A stretch of DNA of 64,000 nucleotides from NCBI GenBank assembly GCA_963834135.1, contig CAWIAN010000007.1:558001-622000 (forward strand). The letters run 5' to 3'. The notes beneath the pieces were generated by a model. The model saw only the letters and a list, made by a program, of their open reading frames with translations. It was not told where the DNA came from and did not search any database. The position numbers and the translations under genes were made by a program. This DNA comes from Bog-257 sp963834135 (GTDB lineage: Bacteria > Acidobacteriota > Terriglobia > Terriglobales > Acidobacteriaceae). Below are positions 16,301 to 26,339 of the stretch, piece after piece (position 1 is the first letter of the stretch; every line of letters starts with the position of its first letter).

Positions 16301-17644
16301 TCAGTCGCCATTTGGGCTCAGCACCGCGATGCGCTCGTTGCCGTTGGGAAGCGTTCCGAGCGCGAGAATCTCGCCACGTTCCGAGATGGAATACGCGATA
16401 GTTAGCTGCAGGTTGGAGGGCGTGACCAGAGTGTTCAAATCTACCGGTACGCCACCCAGCCATACTGCTGCGCGGCATGCCTGAGAGGTACAAGATGCAC
16501 CCACAATCGTCCCCTCCAAGTTGATGTGAAATGCGATAGACAGAGAGTCTCCCGCGAGTGTGCCGAGATCGGTCAATCTGCCGTGCCGCCACAGAAATGC
16601 ATGCTGAGATTGGTTCGCTGAGGTTAAGGAAGCTCCGACCACATCGCCTGCATCGTTGATGCCGCGTGAAGTCGCCAGATCTCCCCCAAGGGTTCCGATA
16701 TCGGTCAACACTCCCCGGTCCCAAATGAACGGGTGGAAGATCTGATCGCCGGCCAAGTTTGATTGTCCCGCCACCTGGCCCCGGTTGTTAAATCCAAACG
16801 CGACACCTACCGTGCCTCCCAAGCTTCCGAGATCCACCATTCGGCCGCGATCCCACAAGAACGGATCCTGTGTGGGTAGACCGCTTGTTCCGTTCGCAAT
16901 CGTATTTGTGTAAGAGACACCGACAACCTGTCCCGCATCGTTTATGTAGTAAGCGACGGCGTCGTCACCGCCTAACGTACCCAAGTCGCGGAGCGCTCCG
17001 CCTTCCCATAAAACGGCGCGCTGCTGCGTGGTGACCGTCCAGCAATTCACTGAGGTGCAAGGACCTAAACCGGACGAGTAAGGGTCAAGGATGCCATTCG
17101 CAGCCACTCCGACCGCCTGGTTTTGATTGTTGACTGCGAAGAGCTGGCTCACCGTACCGCCAAGAGTGCCCAGGTCCCGAATCTCGCCATGTCTCCAGGC
17201 GACGGCGTGATATTCCGGGTAGCCGGTTTCCGGATCGGTTGACCCATTCTCCGAAATGCCTACGATGAGTCCATTGTCGTTGATTCCATAGGCGGCGCTG
17301 CTACTATTAATCGAAATCGCCCCCAAGTCCGTTAGCGCTCCGCCCTGAAACGCCATCGCTCGATCGATGAAGCAATCGTAGAAGCAGTTGGGTGAGAAAG
17401 GATCGGATGTACTCGTCGATGCCAATCCCACCGTCGCTCCTTGACTGTTGAAGTAACTCTCCAATGCAGAGCCAGGGCCCACAACGTAGTCACTGGTTGG
17501 ACCGCCGAATGTGCCTATTTGCGCGAGTCTGTATCGGGGCGACCTGTGGTTGGGTCTGTCCTGGGCTGTCAGTTGAATGGTAAGAGCCAGCGCGCAAAAA
17601 GTAGCCACACCGAGCAAAGAAAACAGTTTCATCTGAAGCTTCAT
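16301..17644 (-). CDS. Secreted HAF-repeat protein
   Basis: The start at 17644 is preceded by a strong GAAGGAGGAAG ribosome site and opens a signal peptide (MKLQMKLFSLLGVATFCALA, cleavage near LTAQ); the longer frame to 17677 is rejected. The mature part is a chain of HAF-type repeats of ~45 residues. They alternate DLGTLGG-like strands with N(N/D)-x-G-x-(V/A)-VG turns (for example FGFNNRGQVAGQSNLAGDQI; GINDAGDVVGASLTSANQSQ) and W-R-H/W-D-R-G strands. HAF repeats form beta-propeller-like extracellular domains of unknown ligand. Unlike the HAF protein at 54525-56549, it has no CRxxDTR tri-module. It is divergent from the kinase-propeller gene at 17920. Confidence 0.85.
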   Translation of the reverse strand: MKLQMKLFSLLGVATFCALALTIQLTAQDRPNHRSPRYRLAQIGTFGGPTSDYVVGPGSALESYFNSQGATVGLASTSTSDPFSPNCFYDCFIDRAMAFQGGALTDLGAISINSSSAAYGINDNGLIVGISENGSTDPETGYPEYHAVAWRHGEIRDLGTLGGTVSQLFAVNNQNQAVGVAANGILDPYSSGLGPCTSVNCWTVTTQQRAVLWEGGALRDLGTLGGDDAVAYYINDAGQVVGVSYTNTIANGTSGLPTQDPFLWDRGRMVDLGSLGGTVGVAFGFNNRGQVAGQSNLAGDQIFHPFIWDRGVLTDIGTLGGDLATSRGINDAGDVVGASLTSANQSQHAFLWRHGRLTDLGTLAGDSLSIAFHINLEGTIVGASCTSQACRAAVWLGGVPVDLNTLVTPSNLQLTIAYSISERGEILALGTLPNGNERIAVLSPNGD

Positions 17645-17919
17645 TGTGCTTCCTCCTTCTTGAATTGAGCCGTGCACCTGAACCTGCCGATGAGAGCGTG
17701 TCGGCTGCTGCTGTGCATCTGCAAAGAACGCGGCGAGTGTGCACTTCCCAAAGCTCTGGTGGCAATGCAGCGAAGATCAAATAATGGTCAAACGGGCAAG
17801 TGGTTGATTTGCCGGCCCTAGGGAGACAAGAGCACTCCTATCGTCAGAGTCGCGATGGCATCCGCGGCTTCTGCTTGGACCTACGTTAAAAGCGGTAGTA
17901 CACTTTGGCGCGATGTTCC

Positions 17920-20900
17920 ATGAAAGACGCCCCGCCAGATCGGGTTCGCTTCGGAGAGTTTGAGCTCGATCTGCAATCGGGCGAGCTTCGCCATGGTGGT
18001 ACCGGGGTTTTTCTGCAGGACCAGCCATTCAAAGTTTTGCGGATCCTAGTCGAGGGGGACGGTCGGCTCGTTAGCCGCGGAGAGATCCGCAAGAAACTCT
18101 GGCCGAATGACACGATCGTCGAGTTCAACCACAGTATCAACGTGGCTATTGGAAATCTTCGACGGAAACTAGGAGACTCCGCCGAGGCGCCTAAGTTCAT
18201 TCAGACGGTGGCTCGGCGCGGCTACCGATTCATGGTTCCGGTGGAGCGGATCCCTGATACTGACGATTCCGTTGAGGCGTCCAGTCGCCTTTCCGGTAGG
18301 GGCGAAATGGTCTCGCGGAGACGATCTGAAGCGGGCGGTCCTCTGACCGGCCGGACGGTCTCGCATTACAGGGTACTCGACATCATCGGCGGCGGGGGCA
18401 TGGGCGTGGTATACCGCGCCGAAGATCTCAGGCTGGGACGTCAGGTTGCGCTGAAATTTCTACCCGAAGAGATGGGCAGTGATCCACAGGCGCTGGAGCG
18501 TTTCGGCCGTGAGGCGCGGGCGGCGTCGTCGCTCGACCATCCCAACATCTGCCACATTTACGAATTTGGGGAACATGAGAGTCAACCCTTCATCGTTATG
18601 CAGTTGTTGGAAGGACAAACGCTCCGCGACCGCCTCGCGGCTGTGGCAGAACGCGAACGACTTCCAGTCGATGAGTTGCTGGACATTGGTATTCAGGTGA
18701 GCGATGGTTTGCGGGCCGCTCACGAGCAAGGGATCATCCATCGCGACATCAAGCCGGGCAACGTCTTCCTGACCAGCAATGGCAGCTGTAAGATCCTCGA
18801 TTTTGGACTGGTAAAACTGCTTGAGGGCGTGGAGGAAGAAGAGCCCGAGTCGGAAACGGAGACGCCACCAGCATCGGCGTCCAGCGCGCCGGCGACCCAT
18901 CTCACTTGTACCGGCATTGCTATCGGCACAGCAGGCTACATGTCGCCGGAGCAAATTCGTGGCGATAACCTGGACACTCGCACCGATCTGTTTTCATTCG
19001 GGCTTGTGCTTTACGAAATGGCAACCGGCCGCCGCGCCTTCGAGGGCGAGACTGCAGCGGTTGTCCATGAGGCTATTGTCAATCGGACGCCGACACCGGC
19101 AAGCGAGTTCAACTCCGAAATCCCACCTGACCTGCAAGCCATCATTCATAAGACGCTGGAAAAGGATCGTGAGCGGCGTCACCAGACTGCCGCTGAGTTG
19201 GGAAGTGCGCTGCGGCTGTTAAGAAATCAGGCCAAGGCTACGAAGAACTGGCCTCTATCAGTCGCGGCTCCGCTGGTAATACTGATGGTTGGGATTGGCG
19301 TGTCTGGCTTGCTATGGCGCCGCGGAACACCGCAGGCGGAATTGCAGGAGCTCAGAATCACAGCGAATCCTGTGGGAGATCGCATCATTGGCGGGGCGAT
19401 CTCCCCGGATGGTAAGTACGTGGCTTATCACGATCAGACAGGGCTCTACCTTCGCTCCGTGGAGTCCGGTGAAACTCGTTCAATCGCTGTGCCCGCGGAA
19501 CTCAGCCGAATTTTCTTTCTCTCCTGGTTTCCGGATGGACAAAAGCTGCTGGCGGAAGTGAACGGTCAAGACGGCAACGATATCTGGGTGATCGTGCTTC
19601 AGGGCGAAGCCAAGCCTTACTTGTTGTACCGGCATGGCATGGTGCCCATCATTTCACCGGACGGACAGAGAATTGTATTCACCAGCGGCGCGATTGGGAA
19701 AGATTGGAAGGAAGTGTGGGTAGGGGATGTTACCGGTGACAGCCCACGGAAACTAGCAGAGGTGGGTGATCAGCAGATTCTGGCGAGCCCAGCCTGGTCG
19801 CCTGATGGGCGCTGGGTTGCCTACGGCAAAGGATGGAAATCGGCCGAAGGTTCGTGGAGTTCAACCATTGAGATTCGTCCGGCGACTGGCGGCGATGCGA
19901 AGACCCTGCTGGCCGAATCGAACATGCCAAAGTCAATCCGGTTTCTCCCGGGCGCGAATCCGCTGTTCTCTCTAAGTTGGTCTCCCGACTGGCGCTTGGT
20001 GTTTTCGGCTGTGCGAGGCTCGGAGACTCAGACTCTGTACAGCCTCTGGCAGGTTGCGGTGAATCCACGCACCGTGGAAGCAGATACCGAGCCGCAACGC
20101 CTGACCCAGTGGAGCGATTCCTGGCCATGGAACCTGATCATCACGGCAGACGGAAAACGCTTATCGTTGCAAAAGAACCGAAAATGGATGGATGTATACG
20201 TCGGCGAGCTCGGTTCCGGTGGCGCTAGCATTACGGCGCCGCGGCGCTTCACCGTCGATGATCGCGGTAGCAATCTTAATACTTGGACTCCCGATGGCGA
20301 CGCCATTCTTTTTGACTCGAATCGGAATGGAAGATCGGAAATCTTTCGCCAAGGGATAAATGAAAGGGTAGCCCGCGTGATCCTGACGGATAGCGGAGAC
20401 TTGGCGAACGTCGATGTAACCCCGGATGGGCTGTGGTATCTCTACGAGCAGCAACCGCAAGGGACCGCTGATGTCACAGGTGCATCACCGGATACCTTCT
20501 GGCTGACGAGACGTGCCGTAACTGGTGGTGCGCCGGGAAGGCTGTTCACGATAACGGGGGCCGACGACTATTGGTGCGCATCAAATCCTAAGGCCGAATC
20601 TCCCTGCGTCTTAGGTCAACTGGAGGGAAAGAACATCGTTTTCTATTCCCTGGATCCAATTCGCGGCAGAGGCAGGCAGCTGGGAAAAATTGAGATCATG
20701 TCGCCGTACTGGCTACGCGGCTGGCGTGTCTCCCCTGACGGATCGACCATTGCCTTGGTTGATTCGCATAAGTATGGGTGCAGCATCCAGCTGTTAACGC
20801 TGGCAGACGGGTCTTGGAGAGAACTCCCGCTGGATCCGGAGGTTGGACGTTTACAATCTATCGCCTGGACAGCGGACGGGAGGGCCTTCTACGCGATCTC

Positions 20901-21084
20901 CGCTACGAAGGATGCTTTGAGCCTGTTGCGCGTCACACGCTCGGGCAAAGTACAATGGCTTTTGCCTCGCCTGAGTCCGCTGAACCAGTTTCTCCAACTC
21001 CCGCTCGCCTCCCCCGACGGCAAGTTTGTGGCCTTCAACGCCCAAACCTGGGACAGCAACGTGTGGATGATTGATAAGTTCTGA
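17920..21084 (+). CDS. Winged-helix / Ser-Thr kinase / PD40-propeller transmembrane sensor
   Basis: The ATG at 17920 is preferred over the TTG at 17905, giving about 1054 residues. Order of parts: an OmpR/ToxR-type winged helix (about residues 5-105: VRFGEFELDLQSGELRHGG, then IGNLRRKLGD and RRGYRF); a Hanks-type kinase (about 150-420) with a glycine loop IGGGGMGVVYRAED, catalytic HRDIKPGN near residue 274 and DFG near 294; one membrane helix (about 447-466); then an extracytoplasmic PD40/TolB-like propeller with repeated SPDG strands, ending WMIDKF. The motifs for an active kinase are all present. The layout implies that the propeller senses something outside while the cytoplasmic side can phosphorylate and bind DNA. 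Such fusions are typical of Acidobacteria. No operon partner is seen. Confidence 0.92.
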   Translation: MKDAPPDRVRFGEFELDLQSGELRHGGTGVFLQDQPFKVLRILVEGDGRLVSRGEIRKKLWPNDTIVEFNHSINVAIGNLRRKLGDSAEAPKFIQTVARRGYRFMVPVERIPDTDDSVEASSRLSGRGEMVSRRRSEAGGPLTGRTVSHYRVLDIIGGGGMGVVYRAEDLRLGRQVALKFLPEEMGSDPQALERFGREARAASSLDHPNICHIYEFGEHESQPFIVMQLLEGQTLRDRLAAVAERERLPVDELLDIGIQVSDGLRAAHEQGIIHRDIKPGNVFLTSNGSCKILDFGLVKLLEGVEEEEPESETETPPASASSAPATHLTCTGIAIGTAGYMSPEQIRGDNLDTRTDLFSFGLVLYEMATGRRAFEGETAAVVHEAIVNRTPTPASEFNSEIPPDLQAIIHKTLEKDRERRHQTAAELGSALRLLRNQAKATKNWPLSVAAPLVILMVGIGVSGLLWRRGTPQAELQELRITANPVGDRIIGGAISPDGKYVAYHDQTGLYLRSVESGETRSIAVPAELSRIFFLSWFPDGQKLLAEVNGQDGNDIWVIVLQGEAKPYLLYRHGMVPIISPDGQRIVFTSGAIGKDWKEVWVGDVTGDSPRKLAEVGDQQILASPAWSPDGRWVAYGKGWKSAEGSWSSTIEIRPATGGDAKTLLAESNMPKSIRFLPGANPLFSLSWSPDWRLVFSAVRGSETQTLYSLWQVAVNPRTVEADTEPQRLTQWSDSWPWNLIITADGKRLSLQKNRKWMDVYVGELGSGGASITAPRRFTVDDRGSNLNTWTPDGDAILFDSNRNGRSEIFRQGINERVARVILTDSGDLANVDVTPDGLWYLYEQQPQGTADVTGASPDTFWLTRRAVTGGAPGRLFTITGADDYWCASNPKAESPCVLGQLEGKNIVFYSLDPIRGRGRQLGKIEIMSPYWLRGWRVSPDGSTIALVDSHKYGCSIQLLTLADGSWRELPLDPEVGRLQSIAWTADGRAFYAISATKDALSLLRVTRSGKVQWLLPRLSPLNQFLQLPLASPDGKFVAFNAQTWDSNVWMIDKF

Positions 21085-21286
21085 CACCCTCAGCGCCGAG
21101 GGCGTACTGCGGCAGTGCAACATTGAGACGCTCGCGGCCGAAAGTATATTCAGGCCGGAATTGAACGAAAAGTGACGGCGTCCCACGTGGCTTTGATAGT
21201 CATGGCTGCCTAAGTCGACAACCTTGGTTGGCACAGTCTATACGGCCGACTCAGTGAGGTTCTATGAATATCGCTCCCAGCAACAG
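21085..21286. other. Intergenic, no gene seen
   Basis: Short spacer after the kinase-propeller gene. No clear terminator hairpin and no RNA gene are visible. Confidence 0.35.
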
Positions 21287-21439
21287 TCAAAAGTTCAACA
21301 TATCGAACGAGTAGCGGCTCAGTTGTTTGACTTCTTTGCTGGCCGCAATCTCGCGGCCCTGATCGATCAGCGTCAGCAAGCCTTCGAATGACTGTTCTTT
21401 TGGGAGAAGTCTGAGCTTATCATCGCCCCAAAGGCAACC
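21287..21439 (-). pseudogene. Short coding remnant of unknown family
   Basis: A 50-codon minus-strand frame without a usable start reads GCLWGDDKLRLLPKEQSFEG, then LLTLIDQGREIAASKEVKQL and SRYSFDMLNF before a stop. Its composition is protein-like and amphipathic, unlike the flanking DNA. A stop lies immediately upstream in frame, so it appears to be the tail of a lost gene. I do not recognise the family. The rest of 21440-21946 shows nothing I can name apart from the start region of the next gene. Confidence 0.3.
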
Positions 21440-21946
21440 CTAAGCACTCCCATCGACAAGGCGAGTATGAAATCCCCAAAACGGACGCGGGAACGGTATG
21501 TTCAAGAAAGCCCTGGGGATTCAGGCGTAAGTCTAGGCCCGGTCCAATGGCCCACCAACTCCCCTATATTAACTTTGGGAGTCGTAAGTCGCCTAGTGGG
21601 ATGAAACCTATTCCGAATCAGGCACTTTCGAATCGATTGCCTAGCATTTGATCTTCAGTTGATCGCCAGTGCATTGCACTTCTCCAACTCCGCTTCCATA
21701 CTCGCCGACAACTCAGGTGCCGAATTCCGGATCCGACGCTTCCGTTATTAGCCGGCCGTTACAAGGTCACTACAGTGCCCTTTACCCGGTCGGTGGAGAG
21801 TGATTGTAACTAGCAACCCAAATCTTCAATAAGAAAACAAACGAGGCCTTTGGCCCAGTTCGAGTACATCCCTAGAAAGGGTATGTGTCTCATCTAAGGC
21901 AAGGGATGCACCTGCTGAGACAGAGAGGCTATTAAGGAGAACACAT

Positions 21947-23260
21947 ATGTTGGGAAGCAAACTGTTTCGCGTAGCTTTCGTGATGTTAGCCGCAAGCGTG
22001 TGTAGTAACATCGTCGGCCAATCTGCATGGGCTCAAACATTCAGCGTGATCCATAGCTTCAGCGGTGGAGCGGTCGGCGCGACTCCAGACTCAGGCCTGG
22101 CCATCGATCGTGGTGGAAGCCTCTATGGCACCACTCTGGCTGGAGGTAGGGGAGCGTGCAACCCCGCAGGAATTCCGGGTTGTGGCACGGTGTTCAAGCT
22201 GAGCCAGAAGAACTCCGGCTGGATCTTCGAGCAGTTGTATAGCTTTACGGGACAAGCTGACGGCGCCGTGCCCTACTTAGCCGGCGTCACCATCGGCCCG
22301 AACGGCAGCCTTTACGGCGTCACCATTGACGGTGGCGGAGGCCAATGCCCGGCTGAGTTTGCGAATGGCTGCGGGGTTGTTTACAACTTGCAGCCGCCGG
22401 CATCGGTTTGCAAGGCGTCTTTGTGCCCATGGACGGAAACTCCCCTTTACGCTTTCCAAGGCAGCAACAACAATGGCACGGACGGGGCGTCTCCGATTGG
22501 CAACGTGGTATTCGACCAGAGCGGCAACATCTACGGAACCACCTTTCACGGAGGCACGGGAGGTTACGGTACCGCCTATGAACTCACACATTCACGCAGT
22601 GGGTGGTCAGAAACTCAGCTCTGGAATGCCACTCTAGACCTGCAGTATCCCGCGGGCACGATGATTTTCGACTCCAGCGGAAATCTTTACGGAACTAGCT
22701 ACGGCAGTCCAGGTGCCGGCGGAGTGTGGGAACTCACTCCGTCCGGGCCAGGATGGTTAGAAACCACGATCTACGCCTTTTCCAACCTCGACCTAGCTAA
22801 CGGACTGTTCCCCGCCGCCGGGGTGATCCGTGATCAGGCTGGCAATCTCTACGGCACGACCGTCAACGCCGGTACGGGCGGAGGCGGAACAGCCTTCGAA
22901 TTGAGCCCTTCTGGTAGCGGTTGGTCGTTCAGCCTGATGGACAGTTTCACAGGCGTACTCGGCGACAATTGTGGGCCCTACGGGCAATTGGTCATGGACG
23001 GCGCAGGCAATCTTTATGGCACGACGTACTGCGACGGTCAGTTCGGATTCGGCAGCGTTTTTGAGCTAACTCCATCCGGCAACGGTCAGTGGACCTACAT
23101 CTCACTGCACGACTTTCGTAATGGTGACGACGGAGCAAACCCCTCGTCGTATCTAGTGTCCGACCCAAGTGGGAATCTCTACGGCACTGCGGTTTACGGA
23201 GGTACGAGGAACGCAGATTGTCAGTCAGGTTGCGGCGTCGTGTTTAAGGTCACTCCTTGA
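21947..23260 (+). CDS. Secreted GloVer-repeat protein without the tri-module tail
   Basis: The ATG at 21947 has a TTAAGGAGAAC ribosome site and opens a signal peptide (MLGSKLFRVAFVMLAASVCS, cleavage near AWAQ). The remainder is exactly seven GloVer repeats of about 50-60 residues, each with a G-N/S-L/I-YGTT-like turn and a GTVFEL-like strand. Repeat junctions end in S-G-W, a variant pattern not seen in the tri-module paralogues. It stops right after the seventh repeat (CGVVFKVTP). It shows that the seven-repeat unit can stand alone, which supports a closed seven-bladed propeller. It is a single gene on the plus strand with no enzyme motif. Confidence 0.85.
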   Translation: MLGSKLFRVAFVMLAASVCSNIVGQSAWAQTFSVIHSFSGGAVGATPDSGLAIDRGGSLYGTTLAGGRGACNPAGIPGCGTVFKLSQKNSGWIFEQLYSFTGQADGAVPYLAGVTIGPNGSLYGVTIDGGGGQCPAEFANGCGVVYNLQPPASVCKASLCPWTETPLYAFQGSNNNGTDGASPIGNVVFDQSGNIYGTTFHGGTGGYGTAYELTHSRSGWSETQLWNATLDLQYPAGTMIFDSSGNLYGTSYGSPGAGGVWELTPSGPGWLETTIYAFSNLDLANGLFPAAGVIRDQAGNLYGTTVNAGTGGGGTAFELSPSGSGWSFSLMDSFTGVLGDNCGPYGQLVMDGAGNLYGTTYCDGQFGFGSVFELTPSGNGQWTYISLHDFRNGDDGANPSSYLVSDPSGNLYGTAVYGGTRNADCQSGCGVVFKVTP

Positions 23261-23292
23261 TTTTGAGTCGGGCGCCAGATGGCCGGCATTTT

Positions 23293-23670
23293 CTACGATA
23301 GAGTGCCGGCCTCTGCCTGCGAAACATTCATGACATTGGCTCCCCTCTGATTGTGCTCGTTGCCGTCTTCGTCGGTATGGAGGTATGTGCGAGCCCCTTT
23401 CCAATCGTCGCTCTCGCCGATGACGGGTTCGACGCCCCTTGTGAGAATACCTCCGACCTTCCCTTTGAAACCGAACTGGAGTCGGCGCATGCCCTCGACG
23501 CTCTCGATCAGCATCGGCCATTCCAGTTTCGAACCGAAATAATGGTTGCACTCTTTGCAAACGCGAGTCAGCGTCAGGTCGGGTCTGAATCTGCCGAAGT
23601 TCCGCGGAATGACGTGTTCCGCGGGCACAACGGGAGGCAGTTCGCACCGGCAATAGATACAGTTGGCCAT
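23293..23670 (-). CDS. HNH endonuclease-like protein, probably truncated
   Basis: The start at 23670 gives MANCIYCRCELPPVVPAEHV, then IPRNFGRFRPDLTLTRVCKE and CNHYFG. This is the C-x2-C ... EHVIP ... C-x2-CN pattern of the HNH_5 nuclease family, with two zinc-binding Cys pairs and the catalytic His in EHVIP. Family members usually run well beyond 250 residues; here the frame ends after about 125 with a low-complexity tail (QAEAGTLS). I read it as a 3'-truncated gene whose downstream part was replaced. It lies tail-to-tail with the GloVer gene and head-to-head with another fragment at 23774, marking a recombination junction. Confidence 0.6.
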   Translation of the reverse strand: MANCIYCRCELPPVVPAEHVIPRNFGRFRPDLTLTRVCKECNHYFGSKLEWPMLIESVEGMRRLQFGFKGKVGGILTRGVEPVIGESDDWKGARTYLHTDEDGNEHNQRGANVMNVSQAEAGTLS

Positions 23671-23773
23671 AGTTCTGAAACAAGGATAGACCTCGGAGGC
23701 GCATTCGCGCATCGCGTTGGCGTGACTGCTGGTTAGGGATGGTCAGTGCATCGGGCTGAACGCCGGGTTCAGT

Positions 23774-24565
23774 ATGCGTTTGAGGAACCATAGAGAGCGG
23801 CTCGTTTCGACCGCGCCCTCAGTTTTCTCCTTAGTGATGGTGTATTCGGATTATCCGCGAGGGTACTTGTGGCGGTGCAGGCTCGATGGCAGCGAGAAGC
23901 TGCAACTCACCAATTCTCTATCGCAAATGCCCACATGGTCCCCGGACAGCCGGTGGATCGCCTATAGCGACTGGCATGAGCTTTATCGAGTCAGCGTCGA
24001 TGGTGGCACTCCGGAGAAGCTCACGTCTGAGGGTTTCCAGGAAGTGCTGCCGAGCTGGTCGCCGGACGGAAAATCGATCTACTTTAACGACTACCCAATC
24101 GCGGGACATTTTCGCATTCGAATTCTGGACTTGGCGACCGGCAAGGTGTCGACGATGCCGGGATCGGACGGTTACTATGCGCCGCGGTGGTCGCCGGACG
24201 GACAATACCTGGCGGCAACTCAGAACCCGCCGAAGAGTCTGGCAGTCTATTCCGTGAAGACCAGGCAATGGGTGCGCTTAAGAGTCTTCGAACACGACTG
24301 GGGATTCTTCGAGTGGTCGCCGGATTCCAAATCACTCTACGTGATGCGTGGTCCTGCCGAAGTCGCCACCGGCGAGCCAACAGGGATCTACCGGCTAACC
24401 GTACCAGAGGGCAAGTGGGAGCTCTACGCGAACTTTACGGGCGTCAGCCCAGTCGTGAATGGAGCGCAGGACTTCCTGTCGGTCACCCCCGAGGGCCACG
24501 TCGCGACGATGAGTGATACCAGCGTGACTCAGATCTATCGGATGACGTGGAACCACGCGAAGTAA
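23774..24565 (+). pseudogene. PD40 propeller C-terminus (5'-truncated wHTH-propeller gene)
   Basis: From about 23837 the frame reads MVYSDYPRGYLWRCRLDGSE, LTNSLSQMPTWSPDSRWIAY, LPSWSPDGKSIYFNDYPIAG and APRWSPDGQYLAATQNPPKS, a standard PD40/TolB-like propeller that normally forms the second half of a ToxR-type winged-helix protein. The N-terminal winged helix and membrane helix are missing; the sequence before residue ~22 has no homologous look. The reading frame is intact to its natural end, so a short soluble propeller could still be made, but the gene is most simply a decapitated copy. Compare the shorter remnant at 12018-12437. Confidence 0.6.
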
Positions 24566-24986
24566 GCCTCCAAAGGACTCAAGTTTCCAACTTGACGGGA
24601 AGTCGACATCTCAGGGTTGTGGCTGGTCCGCCGTTGCGTGCGTTGCGGATGACCGCTCTGTGCACTACCTCTTAGGCCCGCATGGATATAGGGTTTTGGC
24701 AGAGGGAGTGTGCGGGATGCGTGCGGCGCTGCTGCTAACTCCGGCTTACGGCAGATAAGCCATTTTGTTCGATCAACACGGTTATCCGTGTTTTTGACGC
24801 CGCATGAAAGCGTCAGTAGTTTGTCGTCTCGCCGACGCCTTCGGTAAAGGAAGGCGTTATAGCTCTTCAGGCAATCTCGCCTTCTCAATTGTTGCCAAAC
24901 GAGTGCCGCATCGCTTTGCAACGAAACCAATAAACAGACTGCACTCGTAGAACACCAGAGTCTCCAGGCGTATTAGTTATCGCCGC
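24566..24986. other. Intergenic region with hairpins, no gene seen
   Basis: Besides the terminator at 24775-24795 there is a second hairpin, ACGCCTT (24835-24841) with AAGGCGT (24851-24857). No protein-like frame is visible. Confidence 0.4.
24775..24795 (+). terminator. Intrinsic terminator
   Basis: AACACGG (24775-24781) pairs with CCGTGTT (24786-24792) around a TTAT loop and is followed by further T residues. It lies about 210 nt after the stop of the plus-strand propeller fragment. Confidence 0.6.
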
Positions 24987-26321
24987 TCAATCGCCGGGTG
25001 ATACTATCGGTGACCTCTTTCCCATAACTTCTTCTGCTATAGAGATAGTCGGGGCGCGGAAAGTTTGAAATTGCACCAAGTCCTTGCCGAACAGCAGATC
25101 CAACGTCCAGTCCAAGGCGACTCGCAATTTCTTTTCAAACCTCGGCAGTTTGCTCAAATAAATGGTTCTCCAAAGCCACCACGCCGCAAAGCCGGAAAAA
25201 TTAATGCCTAAGATATTGGCCACGCCTGTGCGTCGCCCGATGGCCGCCAATTGGCCAATGGTCGAGAACGAGAATGGCTTCATCGTTCCGCCGCGCACCG
25301 ACACTGTCAGGTTATGAGCGACCACCTTGCCTTCCCGTAGTGCGTGCTGCGCCGTCGGCGGGTAGGAGTTGCCTGTGTTCCCGTCGGGCACGACTGCGCA
25401 ATCGCCCAACGCCCAAACACCTGGCCAACTCGCCTGTAACATGTCGTTTACCTTTAAGCGCCCGTGCTCCTTCTCGCAGGAAAGCTCTGCCAGCACAGGG
25501 TTAGGAGATGTGCCCGCTGTCCAGATGAGAGCAGCAGACTCGATCATTTCACCTGTGCTGAGCTCGACTCCTTTTTCGGTCAGCTTCGCAACCCGAGTCT
25601 GCACGCGAACTTCTACGCCTCGTTTGGCGAGCTTTTCTTGGGCGTATCGTCCGAGTTTGTCGCCGAGTTCGGGCAGAACCACCTCTCCCGGGTGAACCAA
25701 AACCACACGCAACATATCTTCACTCAGGTTCGGGTAGTAACGCACCGCGTTCCGGACGAAATCGTTGATCGCCGCAACGGTCTCCACTCCCGCGAAGCCT
25801 CCGCCTGCCACCACAAAGGTGAGCAGCGGCCCTCGAATGTCAGCACAACATTCCGTGTCCGCCTCTTCCAGCAGCGCGATTAGCCGATTGCGAAGGTGAA
25901 TGGCATCACCCAGCGACTTCATTGTAAGGGCGCGTTCTTTCAGGCCCGGGATATCGAAGAAATTAGTGATCGATCCGACACCGATCACGACCTGGTCGTA
26001 GGGCAAGTCGTGATAGTGACGATCAAAACCATGAGAAACTCTGACAAGCTTGCGCTCCAGGTCGATCGATTCAACTTCGCCCGCAAAGAAACGAACTCGC
26101 TTCAGCAGTTGCCGCACAGGACTCACGATATTGCTGAGGTCCAAATCGCTGGCTGCCACTTCATGCAGCATCGGAGTGAACAGAAAAAAGTTGTCGCGAT
26201 TGACCATTGTGATTTCGACATCGGGGGAACGAGCCAGAGTGCCGTCCAGGCGCATCGCTGCGTGGAGCCCAGCGAATCCTCCGCCTAGAATCAGGATCCG
26301 AGTCTTTTGGCTGACATTCAT
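24987..26321 (-). CDS. ndh: Type II NADH:quinone oxidoreductase (NDH-2)
   Basis: The 444-residue flavoprotein has an N-terminal FAD-binding motif (RILILGGGFAGLHAAMRL), a second dinucleotide-binding motif in the middle (LLTFVVAGGGFAGVETVAAI) for NADH, and the second FAD contact near residue 295 (GVWALGDCAVVPD). The length and the C-terminal amphipathic region with LWRTIYLSKLPRFEKKLRVA fit NDH-2, which passes electrons from NADH to quinone at the inner face of the membrane without pumping protons. It is the last gene of a minus-strand operon with two DM13 genes: it starts 18 nt after the second DM13 gene. This arrangement suggests the DM13 proteins and NDH-2 serve a common redox task. Confidence 0.88.
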   Translation of the reverse strand: MNVSQKTRILILGGGFAGLHAAMRLDGTLARSPDVEITMVNRDNFFLFTPMLHEVAASDLDLSNIVSPVRQLLKRVRFFAGEVESIDLERKLVRVSHGFDRHYHDLPYDQVVIGVGSITNFFDIPGLKERALTMKSLGDAIHLRNRLIALLEEADTECCADIRGPLLTFVVAGGGFAGVETVAAINDFVRNAVRYYPNLSEDMLRVVLVHPGEVVLPELGDKLGRYAQEKLAKRGVEVRVQTRVAKLTEKGVELSTGEMIESAALIWTAGTSPNPVLAELSCEKEHGRLKVNDMLQASWPGVWALGDCAVVPDGNTGNSYPPTAQHALREGKVVAHNLTVSVRGGTMKPFSFSTIGQLAAIGRRTGVANILGINFSGFAAWWLWRTIYLSKLPRFEKKLRVALDWTLDLLFGKDLVQFQTFRAPTISIAEEVMGKRSPIVSPGD

Positions 26322-26339
26322 AAACTCAACAACCCTCCA

